From: Typhlomys cinereus
Taxonomy: Eukaryota > Chordata > Mammalia > Rodentia > Platacanthomyidae
DNA: 64,000 nt
Direction: 5' to 3'
NCBI GenBank assembly: GCA_023101885.1
Contig: JALPQD010000160.1
Coordinates: 1,736,001 to 1,800,000, forward strand
Made by a program: the position numbers and the translations under genes. A model generated the notes under the pieces. The model saw nothing but the letters and a program-made list of their open reading frames with translations. It had not been told where the DNA came from and did no database searches. Below, piece by piece: positions 1 through 13,698 of the stretch (positions within the stretch are counted from its first letter, which is position 1; each line of letters begins with the position of its first letter).

Positions 1-78
1 ATGAATGGAAAAAATTGGACCTGTACAGTTAGCACGGACCAGTCATGGCTATTAACCCTGTTAACCTTTACCTAATGG

Positions 79-319
79 GTGGCTGTGGTAGGAAATGAAC
101 AAGCAGTTATGAAAACTGAGAAGACATTTTTGTTCTTCAGATACTGGTTTTACAGTTATTTATCCACTGAAGAGAAGTACGAGTGTTACATGATCACTGG
201 CCAGATTCATCAGATGAAAGGATTAAACCGCACAGCAGAAGGCATTCTGACAAAATGGAAGATCGAAATAGTCAAATAGTTTGTCACAGTGGGCTTTTGT
301 GTAAAGTGCATTCAATAAA
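79..319 (+). pseudogene. Possible retro-relic of an unidentified gene
   Basis: An open stretch of about 66 codons (79-279) with protein-like composition (for example KYECYMITGQIHQMKG) is followed 34 bases later by an AATAAA at 314-319 and an A-rich stretch. This layout resembles the 3' end of a processed transcript. I do not recognise the family. The open stretch has no convincing ATG, and no target-site duplication was found. It could equally be chance. Confidence 0.25.
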
Positions 320-1499
320 TAGTTGTCGAAAAACTAAAACCCCATGATTCTGGATTCTCTGGTTGCCTATAGAGAGGAGATTGTTAGAACTGGTGTCCTT
401 CTATGCTGTACATTTTGATTAGGGACTAGAATATTTTCTTCAATTAGATTGTCTTTTTCTCACTATCTTTTATCCTTTTTTCAAGAGCAAAACAGAATTA
501 TAGCCAATGTCAGGCCAGTGAGCAGACACTCCAAGGTTCTTGTGTCCTTCTGTTTTATGCAATTACACATCTTTAAGATGCATTTATCACTGCCTTTTTG
601 CCACTCTAGTTCTGATATTTGATGGACTCGCTTGCTCTCTCTGTCTGACTTCACCATGTCCGTCATGTCAGTCAATTTCCATAACTAGACAGCGGATTTT
701 TTTGCCTAAGTGGGGACGAGTGGGAGTGCCTGGCCTCATTCCTTCAGCTCTGCCCAAGGACTTCAGGCATGTTGTGACCTACTAGCCTGAATTAGGGTTG
801 ATGTTCTGTCTTGTATGGGATTCAGATTAATGCAGTGTATTTTCCAGTTCTTGGTTGGGATTTCACTTGGTGATCATATGTCTTTTGATTTAAAAATATT
901 ACATGAAATGGCAGATATATCCAGATTAGGATAAGCTTATCATTTTGATGTTTTGAAAAGAGAAAATGTCACAGTCTCTAACAGTAACATATACATATTT
1001 GGAATTACCTTCCAAGTATGTTTGACATTCTAGTTGGCAGTTAAGAACTCTTTCCCCATTCACACAATGGCTGCCTTATGAGCTCATATTTAATTACCGT
1101 GTTAAGTCATGTCAGTTTTGGCCTTTCAGTCTGCTGAAGAATATATGGCATTCTTGGATTTTGCACTTGGACAATGCAAAGAGAATATTTTGCTATCGTG
1201 AAGCTCATTTGTTCTAGCTTAGTGCCGTGTTCTTAATCAGCAGTAGTACCAACTGGTATTTGGGGATGTCAGGGAAAGGGCAGAACTGTTCTTTGACTTA
1301 AACTTCAAATTTGATACTCGCTGGAAAATTCTAATTTCCATAAGAAATGATGGGGTTTTCTTCTCAAACCATATCATTTACTTCAGAGTGTATTCTCTCA
1401 GCTCCACACTCAGCCATGCTGTGACTTTTTTATGACCTCTGGTCTTCAGAATGTTATTAACTCTAAATCCTAAAGTGGCTATTGTTTTTTTTAAGGTAT

Positions 1500-1720
1500 T
1501 TTATTTAATGGAGTGAGAGAGAAGAAGCATGTGCACGTGTGCATGAGAAAGAGAGAGAGAGAGAACACAAGTGTACGTGCAGGTGTCCTCTGGACACATG
1601 TGGAGGTCATTCTCTCCTTCACCACGTGGACTCCAGGGAGTCCAGCTCAGGTCATCAGGTGGTTTGCACACAGGCACTTTGACCTACTAAGTCATCTTGC
1701 TGATCCCCCTAAACTGATTG
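1500..1720 (-). mobile_element. SINE fragment, rodent B4/tRNA-type (tentative)
   Basis: It contains the antisense signature shared by several blocks in the window: a T-rich start, then a stretch with GGAGGTCA, TTCTCTCCTTC and CCACGTGGACT, and a degenerate tRNA-like promoter at the end. Similar blocks lie at 17780-17950, 35310-35490, 43000-43170, 58510-58680 and 61440-61563. Confidence 0.5.
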
Positions 1721-2166
1721 TCTTTTATCCCCCTGCTTTGTTATATCTCATTATACTGCATAGAATTGAGACTCTCCATATTGTAGCTGTGCTCTTGGCA
1801 GGTCTTCCCATTACGGTGTGACACAGATGTGATAGGAAGTGCTTGTTACACGTACGGGGAAAATGTGATTGTGGCGGCTTTGGTCCTTTGAGAGGGACGT
1901 TTCCTGAGATTGTTACTCCATACTTTGTCATAATCAGTTTAGCTGAGAGCAACTTTTCTGCAAAGCTGTAAAAGTCACATATTCTCGTTTGTAACTTGTT
2001 CTAATACGTTCTGTGAGACCCTTCTCTTCTGCTGATGACATTTGGCTGATTGACACGGTCCAGCCTGTGAAGAAGAAGCACTGAAATTTAAGAAGAAGGA
2101 ATAAGTTGTGTTGTTTTAAACCCTCTGTTTGGACAATGACTTGGACGGTAGAGAGAAACCAGCTCG

Positions 2167-2462
2167 TTGGCAGGAAGGCAAGACCAAAGTTTCGGCAGTA
2201 GGAGCAACTTTGCTGGAATCGGGCTACTGCAGCCAACTCCTGGATGCGCTCAGCTGGGCCGTCCGTGCGTTCTGCTCTGCCTGCAGATCCCAGATCCAGC
2301 ATTAGCTTGGCCCTGGGTTGTCTTAATTGGTGCGGCTGTATTTGTGCAATCGGTCTGCTGAGGTGGAACAATAACAGCTGGTATGCAGCTGGACAGGCTG
2401 TCCTGGGAACTCTTGTTTTGGCCAGTAGTTATGCTTACAAAATTGAAAACGTTCTCAAATAG
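2167..2462 (+). pseudogene. Possible decayed retrocopy of a small membrane protein
   Basis: Two overlapping + frames (2167-2361 and 2244-2462) together read like one hydrophobic protein broken by a frameshift. The second ends with a plausible membrane segment and a short charged tail (WNNNSWYAAGQAVLGTLVL, then SSYAYKIENVLK). Neither has flanking splice sites in phase. I do not recognise the parent gene. The opposite-strand 145-codon frame over 1934-2371 is judged a shadow. Confidence 0.3.
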
Positions 2463-3487
2463 TACTTTCTGTGTCTACTGTTTGTGCTAACTGTTTGGAG
2501 AATCCTGTTTAGTAGCCTAAATACACACCATCTCTAGTTGGCTCTGTGCTACATCTTTGTTAGTTTTGTATTCCAACCTCTGTCTTCAAAGAGAATGTTC
2601 ATTTTTCTGATTTTTAGCGAGTCAGTCAGTGAATACAGTAGGGAACCAGTGGCCCCAACTTTGAATCTTCAGGGTGAAATGTGTTTCTTTTAATTCAAGC
2701 CCCGGAAGGCATTTTGAAATCGTGGAAAGTTCTGTATGACCATTGTCATTCAGCACTATACTGCCAAAGAGGTTGTTTCACAAGGGCCTCATGGAATTCT
2801 TCTGAACTGCACACAACAGAGACGCATTTATGTTCCCCAGCACTGAGCGCTCACATCCAGTTCGGAGACAGGAAGAGTTTCTCCCCGACTCAGAGAGATT
2901 AGAAATACTTCACCACGTAGGAGGTGGAAACGGAATTCCTTGGCTTGCCCTGCTTGAAGCTGGGCTGGATTCTCATTGTTCAGACAGCCCCCTCCCCTTT
3001 TCCCCTTCTCAGCCAGCGTCGACTGTAGGAGTCAGACCAGAAAGCATTACTTAATTTTGAGTGTTCCATTCTAACATCTGTACTTGAGATTTTTTGTCTA
3101 TGGAAGGAATGTGGCAGGCAGGGAGGATGATGGAGCGATAGAACATTCACAAGCTAAATATTTTCTATAGGGTATGTATCCATGGCAAGTCTTGTGTCTG
3201 AACGTGAGACAGATGTGGAAGATCTGATCTGCTTGTATAGTCGCAGGGACGAATCCAGGTTGAACTTAAGGATTTCCTAAATTGTCAGCTGGGCTACTTT
3301 ATGTTAAAACCATTCCGTCTGGCTTTGCCTGCTCTATGAATGTGGCTGGATCACTGGCCCAAAACCTAGAAAATCTGGACTTATTTTCTAGTCATCTGAC
3401 AATTAATTAGGCCCTCTTACTTTGTCAGTGTGGAATTAATAATGACTTGGAAGTATGGTGGGGTAGAGAGTGCAGAAGCAGAAAAGA

Positions 3488-3590
3488 GAGAGGGGAGAGA
3501 GAGAGAATGGATGGATGGATGGATAGGTACAGACAGATAGGTAGGTAGATTGATAACTAGATAGATAATATGTATAGATAGATGATAGAA
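3488..3590. repeat. GGAT/GATA-type simple repeat
   Basis: Purine-rich GA tract followed by imperfect ATGG and ATAG tetranucleotide units. Confidence 0.85.
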
Positions 3591-6500
3591 TAAAAACATG
3601 AAAGCTCTCATTGTAACTGACAGTAAAAACACAATTTTAGTTTTCCAGTTGAACCGTGCTTTCCCACAGCTATAGTAATTTTGGGTAACACAGCTAATTG
3701 CACACCTTGGCCCTTCCATTCCATTTCCTATATTTTATTTGTTTTGTGCATGTGTGTGTGCACATGTGTGTGCACACATGAATGTGCATGAATATATGTG
3801 TTGCTGGGAACTGGGTCCAGGGCTTTTGCATACTGAGTAGGCATTTCCCATAGAACAACACCCAGAGCTCTTAGTGCTTTGCTGTGTATAGCTCAGGCCG
3901 GTCCCGCGCTGTCTGACCCTCCTGAGTTTAGGATGGTAGGCATGTGGCACATGCTGTCTCTGCTTCTCATTTACCCATACTGGTTTTCAAGTCCTTAAAG
4001 CAGCTTCAGACTTCTTGTCTCTCGGTCCTTCTAGTATATCAGCAAAGATGGTGCCACGCTGCTGTGGGAGATGATACCTCCGGAAACATCTATGCAGAGT
4101 TGTGTTCTGCTCCCTTCCTCTCAGTGGTCAGTCTGTCCAGTGAGGATACTTTTTTGTACTTAGCTTGTCTTTGTTGGTTTCTACAGTGGCTGTTAAAAGT
4201 TTCCAAACTCACCAGCTTTCCCATCCAGCTCCTGCAATTGGCTTTGCCTCCAACTCTGAGTACAGGTGCCCTTGATCGTCACTATAAGGGGAGAAAGCTG
4301 TTGGTTAGAACTTTTTACTTACATTACTTATTTCTGTGGAGGGTGGCATGTGAAGGTCAGAAGACAGTTTGGGGGAGTCCATTCTGTCCTCCTATATATG
4401 GACTCTAGGAACAACTCAGGTCCTCAGCCTTGCTGACCACAGTCCTGTCTCCAAAGCCGTCTCTAGAACCCAGATCCCTTACAAAGTCACTTGCATTTGG
4501 ATCTGGACAGAGAGCAAGGAGGCTTCCTCCTGCAGAGAGCGGTTCTTTGCCAGCACGGAACCTTGTTTTCCAGTCTGTGTTTTCCTCTGTGTACTCTAAC
4601 ACAGCAGCGTGAACCACACATCCATCTTTCCCATCCAAAGACTAAAAAGGCGTCACCTTCTGCCTCTGCTCCTCTTTAGTCTCGTGTCCTCAGAGACTGG
4701 ACACGTATTCTGCAACTACAGTCTGTCCTCAGATCAGGGACTTGGATCCTGCCCCCGGAGTTCCCTTAGGTGCGCGCCTTGGTAATGACTCTTAGGAGAT
4801 TTCAACAGCACTGCAGCTGTCTCCTCAGAGCCCTGCTTTCCAGGCTTTTCTATTGCCTCTGTCCCTATTTCATGATCCATCTTGCGCGCGCGTGTGTATG
4901 TGTGTGTGTATGTGTGTGTTGTGTGTGTGTATGTATCAAAGAGCACTTAAATGCATGTGTTTGTGGAGGACTAAGGGTGACATTTGTCTGTGCTTTAAAC
5001 CTTGGTGTTTTTCGGTGTGGTCATGAAAGGCAGCTGTCTTCTAAACACAGTGTGTGTGGTCATTGGCCACTGGACGTCCCCTCCAGCCCCAAAGCGTGGA
5101 TATCAGCATACTAACGGGTTCTAAGCTTTTCTTCTGCTCCCCTGTCCCCTGGGTCTTTAAGCATTCCCATTCAGCCTCTTTCTAGATATTTCCTCTTAGC
5201 TAGATGACCTGAGGCCTCTCGGATCTGCTGTTTCTGGAGTCGAACTCCTCTCTCCTTTGTCCTCTGCCGCTGGTCCTCCTTAGATCTTATTTTCTGTTCT
5301 AGTGCATGCTGCTGTTTTCCATTTGATAATTTTTTTAATAAAGCGTGAATGTTATAACTCATTCTCCCACTCCACGGAGTACGAGTCGAGAAGGTGTTCA
5401 CGGCGGCTCCTGATCCACTCTGACCCTCCCCGCTGGCCCTAGTCCATTCATTTCTCCGTATCCCACTGTCCTGCTTCAGCTCGGCCTGTCCTCTCGCCTG
5501 GATTATTGACACGTCTTTAAAAAATGCCCTTCTTCGGTGTTATCCATTCTCATCTCCACACAGCGGCCACAGAGTCAGATCTGACCGTGCATTACCTGGT
5601 GTTGATTTGTTGACCCCTGACCTTCTGTTGAAATGTCCTCGTGCTCTTGTTTTGTTCAGCTCCAGCCACTCTCTACAGTCCCAGCTACTACACAACTCAT
5701 TCCTCCAGCGACCATTTCCTTTGCGTCTATGTCTCTGCTTTGGTCAGCACGGCCAGCCACTGCTTGCTTGGCTGCTTCTAAGTATTCTAATGGTCTGGGG
5801 TGTTAGGTACCACTTCCCTTAGGAGCACCTGGCAAACCCATGTTTGCTATGTTAGGTGGCCTTCCTCAGGGCTCCTCAAAGCACAAAGTAGCTCCCCATG
5901 TGATAGAATTGCCACACGGATCTGCATTCCATTCCTCTGTGTCCGCTGTGGCTGGACTGAAGCCCCAGGGCAGCGCATGGAACCGCTCATGCCAAAGCAC
6001 ATCAGTCTCTCAACAGGTGACCATGAGCTCCCTTCTGGAGAATGAAGCTAAGAGCGGCCGTGGAGAGTCCGGCGCCCAAAAGTCTCAGAGCGTAATGCCA
6101 GCAAAATCACTTTCTAGAGGTATCTGCTATAGGTTAGGTTACTAAGAAGCAATGGGGTGTCAGAAGGGCAGGGAGAGAAAAAGCAAAGGTAATCTGTAAC
6201 CAGCAGAATCGTAAGCCTCTGAGCATCCACGTCGTGGACTCCCGGGGACATGAGCTGTTGTGCCAGGTGTGTGTTATGGGCAGCTCCTTTCTGGAATGCC
6301 ATGGATATGCAGTGCCCTCACCCTTGGTGCCGTCTTGGTCTGCAGTAAAGAGATACTGGTTAAACCTGTGTTCTTTTAACAAGGCGTATAAACTAGTGTG
6401 GTTCACATCTGTGTAAAGTGTTGTACTATACCCAAGGTGCAAGATGTGTATTAGTGTAGTTTTCTTTGGCACATGAACTAGATAGTCCCTGATATGGATA

Positions 6501-7956
6501 AGGGATAATACTAGAACCCCTAGTTCCAAGAACTCATTTTATTATGGCTTTATATTTGCTTGAAGTCTTAGAATAGATCAAGCATGTGCAAAAGCTCATC
6601 AAGGATGTGCAGTGGGAAGAACCTCTGAGGTGGGAAGAACAGGATTATCATCCTGCTTTTTCCCCAGAAGAGACACTGATCAGCAGAAGTCCTATAATTA
6701 GGATGGGCTCGGGCGTGAGTGCCCTGCACGCCTCGGCTTCGTGTTTAAGATCCTGTATGTGTGCGCGATTGTGCCTCGTGTACTAAGAAAGAGGGATGGT
6801 TAATCAAACTCCTCTAACATCTGGACAGTTGCGAAGCAGCTTTGGCTTCTCCAAAGTTATATTTAGGTAAAACCTGGACTCACAGCAGAGGTTTCTCCCC
6901 ACTGTTCTGTAGGGCAGGAGTTTCTGATCCTGTATAGAAGATCAGTATGGTTCTTCCTGAGAGTTTTTTCATTCACTTGGAGGGGGAAAATACCTAGAAA
7001 TCCCTTTTGAGACACAAGGAGCCCTTGTGTCTAACATGTCCCATTCCCACTGTGTCCTGCACAGGGCCAAGAGGGTAGTTCTAGTTAAATATTTTTTGGT
7101 CAATCTGTGAGGCCTGGTGTAATGCAGAAGCAGAAGATCACAGATAAGTCAGTGATAAAAAGGCCTTATGATGCACTGCGATGAAGACACTTTGATGCTC
7201 CATTCACTCCCTCACACACACATGTACGTATGCGTGTACGTGTGCACGCCATCCCAGGTCCGACCCAATGACGCCTTCCAGAGAACCAGCAGCCAATCAG
7301 GTCCCGTCTTTCTGTCCTTCCCCGCCCAGAGCCTCCTTTTGAATCTTTTCGGATACAGCTTCTTCCAGCTTCTTCACTCTGGCTGTTTTTCTGTCTTTGT
7401 TGAGCTTCTGAATGAAACTTTCCTCCTTTCCTGTTCTTCTGTCCTTAGCTTCTCCCAAATACTTCTCTTTCTCACTTAAGATTTGTTTCTCCACGTGCTA
7501 GATAGAGTTCTGATGATGTTCTTGTATCAGGAGACACATTACCATTAGTAAAGAATGAGGTTATGAAGATACTGAAATTGCCCAGAAGACTCATTTGGAA
7601 AGTCAGAGAACATTTATGTATCTCTAAGGAAGCTTTTGCCGAAGCACCAGCATTAAGAATACATGATAGTACGGTGCTTTCACCATCAATTTTCATGGCA
7701 AATGAAACTTCAGCTGTGCATGGCATTGTTAAGCCTCCAAGTCAGTGTCTGAACCTGACTGAAATGTGCCAATTTTGTGGGCAAATGTGCATTGTTTCTA
7801 CGTTTGGGATAGTCTGCTGGATCGAACCACTGTGTTGGATGTCCTGGGGTTACTTATGGGATCCTCTTGTAAACCCCAAACCTAGTTAAGGTTTGGAAGA
7901 CCCGGGGCAGGTCTTCATCTACATGGCTTAAGAATCTTGATGTGTTTGTCCCATAG

Positions 7957-8261
7957 GAAAGGCTTTTGACATCACCTACGTGCGTCTCAAGTTCCACACC
8001 AGCCGCCCGGAGAGCTTTGCCATTTATAAGCGTGCGCGGGAAGACGGGCCCTGGATTCCTTACCAGTATTACAGCGGCTCCTGCGAGAACACCTACCCCA
8101 AGGCCAAACGGGGCTTCATCAGGACGGGGGAGGACGAGCAACAGGCCCTCTGTACCGATGAGTTCAGTGACATTTCTCCGCTCACCGGGGGCAACGTGGC
8201 CTTTTCAACCCTGGAAGGAAGGCCTAGTGCCTACAACTTCGACAACAGCCCCGTGCTACAG
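7957..8261 (+). CDS. LAMC1: LAMC1 exon 2 (LN domain)
   Basis: 305 nt; two leading bases complete a split Gly codon and the exon ends in phase 0 at CTA CAG before gtaggt. It codes residues about 140-241, inside the laminin N-terminal (LN) polymerisation domain. The peptide contains [18 protein letters not shown] and [17 protein letters not shown], which are diagnostic of gamma-1. It is preceded by CCATAG. Confidence 0.97.
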
Positions 8262-11200
8262 GTAGGTGCTCACAGAGCAGTGCGGGAGGCAGTTCTGCCA
8301 CACATGCAGGAAATTGTTTAGCTGATGTGGAAGACTCAGCCCGCAGTAGGCGGGATTAGACCCTGGAATAAAATACAGAGAGGTGATTAAGAAAGTTGAC
8401 ATCCTTGTGTACATCGGGCAAGACATGCTGGTCTGGCAAGTAAGTATCGTCCCTCTCTCAGCTGTTATGTAGAGATGGTGTGGCCAGTTCCCTCGACTCT
8501 GGTGTTGGTGTGAGCTCTCCTGTCAAGCTGGATTGAGAACTCTAACCAGACAATTGTAAAAGAATAAACTCCTTATTCCCTTAGGCCGTTTGATGGTGAT
8601 TTATCAGCAATCATGCAGGGTGATTGCAAGAGTCTTCATACTTGAAGTGGAAGAATTGTACTTTGGACCTTTACGAAAGCATAACTGATACAGTTTTCTT
8701 GTACCTTTTCTTACCTCTTCTTGATTTAACAGGCTAAAAAGCTTTTTAAATTTATTTTCATCAAAGAGGAAGAGCTGAAGCAAGGTATTTAGAGTGCTGC
8801 CTTTCTTCATTTTTCATTTTTCAATTTTTATTGACAGTTTACTTACCACACTGCTTCTTGTCGCTGTGAGAACTCTTTATCATTCAAAAGGCTGGGTGTT
8901 TGTGACAAGATATTTGTTAAGTACCGGTGGTCCTGTGCTTCTGAATCCCTGGGAGACCTTTCCTTGTCTAACAGTAGAAAGATTTAAAGAGTTCTTTTTC
9001 TATTTGAGTGTTACACGCATGTCCCTTACACACCACTCTGTGGGATCTTTGTATACTAAAGTTTCTACGAACTTTCCATGTGTCCCTCGTCTGTGTTGGT
9101 GGGAGACTGGTCAGCCCCATGCCATCCTTGGCTCATTGGTATAGAATTGAGACACTGCTGCCATGTGGCTGAAAATAGCATCTAAATGGGGGAAAACTTA
9201 TATTCACTGAGACAAGATAGTGCTTTGCAAATGTTGTGTCCAATTTCTGAAAAGCTGTTATCCCAATTTGGAAATCCTTCGCTTGATTGCATTTCCATCT
9301 AAGAAGATTCACATTATAGTCAATGACTCTTTCTGATTTGGTTGTGTGTTTTAGACAGGACTGTAAGATGAGACCATGTTTCTCTGTGTGTCCAGTCCCT
9401 CCACTCCACGCCCATACCCAAACCCCGTTCCACTGTATTTCTAGGCTGCCAGCAGATGGTACATGGGGAAGTACTTGGTGAGTTCCTAGGTAATGGTAAG
9501 CAGCAAGTGTGTTTGCTAAGACCTTTCAGAAAAGGGTTTCTTGTGGTAGAGGCCAACCAGACAGCAGAAAGAACAGTTGGTTTACATGGAGGAGAAAACT
9601 GAAGTCTGGGGCAGGTGTTGCATCTTCTTCCAGCACATTGTTTCCTGTCCTAGGGAGGAAGCAGAAAGGCCATTAGGCAAGAGCTGTGTTATAAAGTTGT
9701 AAATGTTTTTCTGATTCCTTTGCTAAATGGTTTCCTCCCATCTGTCTAAAGCAGCGTCCCCTGCTGAGGGAATGACTGTCCAGAGCTGTTTATGCCTTAG
9801 AATCGAGGTTGCACATGGTCAGAATGCTCTGGGCATCTGCGTAGTTCTGGTCAGTTCATTTCATTGTGTGGTAGTTTTAATGATGTGTCTCCAGATGTAA
9901 GAGGTCTGGCTCTCATAACTTGGGCCAAGGAGGGTGAGCAGATTTGACTTCTAACTGATCCCATGGTGAGGAACCTTAGTCTTCCAGGTGGAGAGGACAT
10001 CACTCCTCGTTGCACTGGGTGTGAGTATCAGCATGTATTGACTGACAGTAGTTTCCATGTGTGCCATGTTTATGCTATCACGTGGCATGCACTCTTCTCT
10101 GTCATTTCAGTGTCCTAACTCCTGTAACTCTCATGACAATGTAAGTTAGACACTTCCATTATTTCAGTTTTACAACGAGGAAGCAGAGCTAATGTAAGTT
10201 GACGTAAATCAGTTACCGTTTAAGCAGCAGAACTGATCCAGACCTACACAGTCTATCTTCAGAGTCTGTTCTTTTTAAGATGTCCATGATGAAAAGAACG
10301 GTCTCACTCACACCTTTGAGGTGCTCTCATTCTGCCCCATACAGGGGAGCCGGGTCCAGGAGAAGCCTGTGGAAGGTATTATAAGCATTAAGCAGAGGTA
10401 TGCTTAGCTCTCTATGTTACAGACAGCTTACAGATCCCCACCATTGTGGCCATGAGTAGGAGTTGTTATTGAGTTCCAAGTTTAGATACGGTGAAATCAT
10501 CATCTCTTCTCCTTTCTAATTATACTCAAAGCTTCATGGAGATTAGCTTTTATGAGCTCTGCAGGTTGCTGCCTATGCCAGGTGTTTGGCATAGTTTAAG
10601 GCAGTTGTTCTTAATCAAGAGTGTGCCTGCTGGTCTCACGGGGGCCTTCGGCAAGCGTAGACACTCACACCTCCGCCCCTGCTTGTTACGTCTGTGAGGG
10701 TGATTCTGACACAGTGCAGAGGGAGGTCTCCCAACCTTCGAGTAGAAATGCTATCTTTGGGTGGTCATATGAAATGCACCAGAGCTTAAGGGCTTTAAAC
10801 CACCAAGGTTTATTCTTTTTTGCGATTAGTCTGGGCTCAGTCACCCAGCAGGTTCGTCTTTCTCTTTCCCTGTGGTCTTAGGAGATTAAACCAGTGTTAT
10901 AAACAGTGAGGCGAGTCTCTGTGCTGAGTTCTTGTAAGGCTTTGCCCACGTCACCTGGGCTGCTGTCCCCTCTGCTGAAAGCCACACACCCGAGTCCAGA
11001 ATCAGCATGGAATGGACTGCACAGGGCGTGGTCCCCGCAGATGTGACTCCTGAGACTCATTATAGCAGTCTGTCACACACATAAGCATCTGGTAAAATTA
11101 GCTCAAGGAAAAGGCATTTATTATAAGGGCTTAGATGTCATTTAAGCCTATGGGAAACAGTACGATCTTCCTTCTTATCTGCTGCTGTTGTGGCACGCTT

Positions 11201-12682
11201 CCCAGCTTGGTCAAATGTGGTGTTTCCAGAGTCATTCATGCAGCAGAAATTACTGAGTGCGAAGGACTAGGGAAAACACACAGAACAAAGCCGACATGAG
11301 CTTCTTCTTTTCTCATGCTTTTCTCATACCCCACAATCAAGTGGGGTAGAGAGTGTGTACAGTGGATGACATACATAAAACAGGGATATGGTAACTAACA
11401 GCTTTACGATAGAAGAGTCAGGGAGGACCTCACAGAAGGGATTCTATGGAAAAGATAGACAAACAACCTACATTTGATTGGCCCAGGCTGGTAAAATGAC
11501 GGGCTTAGGTATGGATCTGCTCCAGACTCACCTGTGGGCATTAGGCTGGGAAGCAGAGGTAGCTAGTACAGAATGTATGGACGGGATGAGGGCTGGGTGT
11601 GGGGGGTGGAGACAGTGTACAAGTACAAGAGAGCTGGTCCAAGCGTGGTGTTCTGGGACATGTACCCCGACTGCATTTCTGTTGTGAATTCATAACAGAG
11701 ACAGGGACATGTGCGTCGGATGCCTACTAAATGCTTTTAGATGGGGACATTTCAATCTGCCTTTTGTTTAAGCATTTCACTTACCTTATAAGAAACTAGT
11801 CATGGCTCCAAGTGATAAAGTAACACTGTTAACTAAAGAAGCTAAGAATCAAGGAGGAACAGAAACACTAGGCAATTCAAGGAAGTCATTGGGTATTTTA
11901 ATACCAAACTTGGGTGTGATCTGTTGGTCAGATACGTCTTCTTGCCTCAGTCCCTCCACCACTCTGATGTGCGCTTCTGTTTGCTTCCTGCCAGGATTGG
12001 GTGACCGCCACTGACATCAGAGTGACACTTAACCGCCTGAACACTTTTGGAGATGAAGTGTTCAACGACCCCAAAGTTCTGAAGTCTTACTACTATGCAA
12101 TCTCTGATTTTGCTGTGGGCGGCAGGTAAGGAAACTATTACGCAGATGAGGTGATTGGAACTTTGTTGTGGAAGTGAATTTGTGAGTGTGTTTACTGACT
12201 TTTTCTTTATAGACAGAAGTATCAGAAGTCAGGAATCTCCCATATCCAGAAAGTCAGGCAGCAGTGTATGTAGATTTTTCTTATCAGATCTTCTCATTCT
12301 GGAAACTAAGCTATTGGCTTTCCAAAGCCTTGTGAATTCCACACCCCTGGTGAATTCTGTTGACTGCTAAGTGTGAGACCCCCTGCTAGGCAGAGCATAG
12401 CTGCTGACAGGGCAAGATGGCTTTCTACCAAGAAGGTGCTGACCTCCAGGGTTCTCCAAGTAAATGGGGCAGGCAGTGGGAAAATGTGTGGAAACTTGAA
12501 TATAGACTCTGCATTCCGAATCCAGAAAGCCAAAACTTCAGGTGTTCCAAAGTTGAAAGCTTTTGTGTACTAATGTGATATAGACGTTCAAAATGCTGGA
12601 CCCATGAAAGTATTGTGTAACATTACCCTCAAAGCACCTAGGGTGTACATGAATTTCATGCCAAGACTTGGCCCCATGTCTC

Positions 12683-12759
<77 letters not shown>

Positions 12760-13647
12760 TTATCTATCTATGCTGATACTCTAAAAACTCTCTAATAAAA
12801 GATCAGGAATCCAAAACATTTCTCCCTAAGCATTCAGGACCGAGGAATTCTCCAGCTATGCTGGTATGGTCATATGTTTTAAACAGAAGAATCAAGCAGC
12901 AGTAGAAAAGATGTCAGGTATCAAGAATGACAGAGAATTGCTAGACTAGAGAAATGAGTGGGATCTGATCTTGAAGGACAGATAGGATTTGGAGAAAGAG
13001 AGATGTCTGGATGGGCTTCAGGAAAATGGGCATGTTATGACCAGAAGTTCAGAGTATGAGCCTATCGGGTGGAAAGACAGTCTCTTACATGAGTCTGTTG
13101 AGCTGTGAAGCAGGAAGATTTAGTGGCCAAGGGCTTTAGGCCAGGTTAAAAAGTCTTCTGTTGTATTAGACTGTGCAGTCTTACGAGCATAACCTTTATT
13201 TTGTCCTTAGCAGTCCTGCTATGAGCTTACCATTCAATGAAAGTGAACTTCATATGTAACTAGTGAGAAGTTGGGTGAAATTCTTTTAGAGTAAGACTGT
13301 GCCATCAGAACTGGGTTAGGGTGGTGAGAATTCACTGAAGACAAAGTATGGAGACATATGTATGAAGACAGTGTGATGAGGGCCATTCCTTTGTATGCTA
13401 ACCTAAAAAAAATCAATGCTTTTGAAAAAGGAATAAGGGCTGGAGAGATGGCTCAGGGGTTAAGATTCTGCCTCACAAGCAGAAGGTCCTGAGTTTGGAT
13501 CCCAGGTCCCACATTAAAAACACCAGGTGGAAACGGCACCGGTAGCCTGCACTTCCAGACTTGGTAGGAGGAGCCTGGGAAACCCTGAAGCAAAAAGGAG
13601 GTAGAAGCAATCCAGGATGATTCCCCAAGTCACCCTTGGTCCTCCAC

Positions 13648-13698
<51 letters not shown>

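Larger units (their letters stand above)
1..7956 (+). other. LAMC1 intron 1, 3' part
   Basis: This non-coding stretch precedes exon 2 and ends in an AG acceptor at 7955-7956. It contains two open stretches that look like decayed retro-relics (79-319 and 2167-2462), an antisense SINE-like block at about 1500-1720, a GGAT/GATA-rich simple repeat at 3488-3590, a B4/B1-like fragment at about 3735-3960, a B2/B4-type fragment at about 4330-4480, and a TG-rich tract at 4885-4932. I see no further exon. Intronic enhancers are possible but cannot be recognised by eye. Confidence 0.8.

Noticed and set aside
1934..2371. 145-codon open frame on the minus strand
   Set aside because: It overlaps the possible + strand relic, has low-complexity stretches, no family resemblance and no splice context; a shadow frame is the simpler reading.
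13450..13505. tRNA gene suggested by A-box and B-box motifs
   Set aside because: The motifs belong to the promoter of a tRNA-derived SINE; no cloverleaf with an acceptor stem is apparent.
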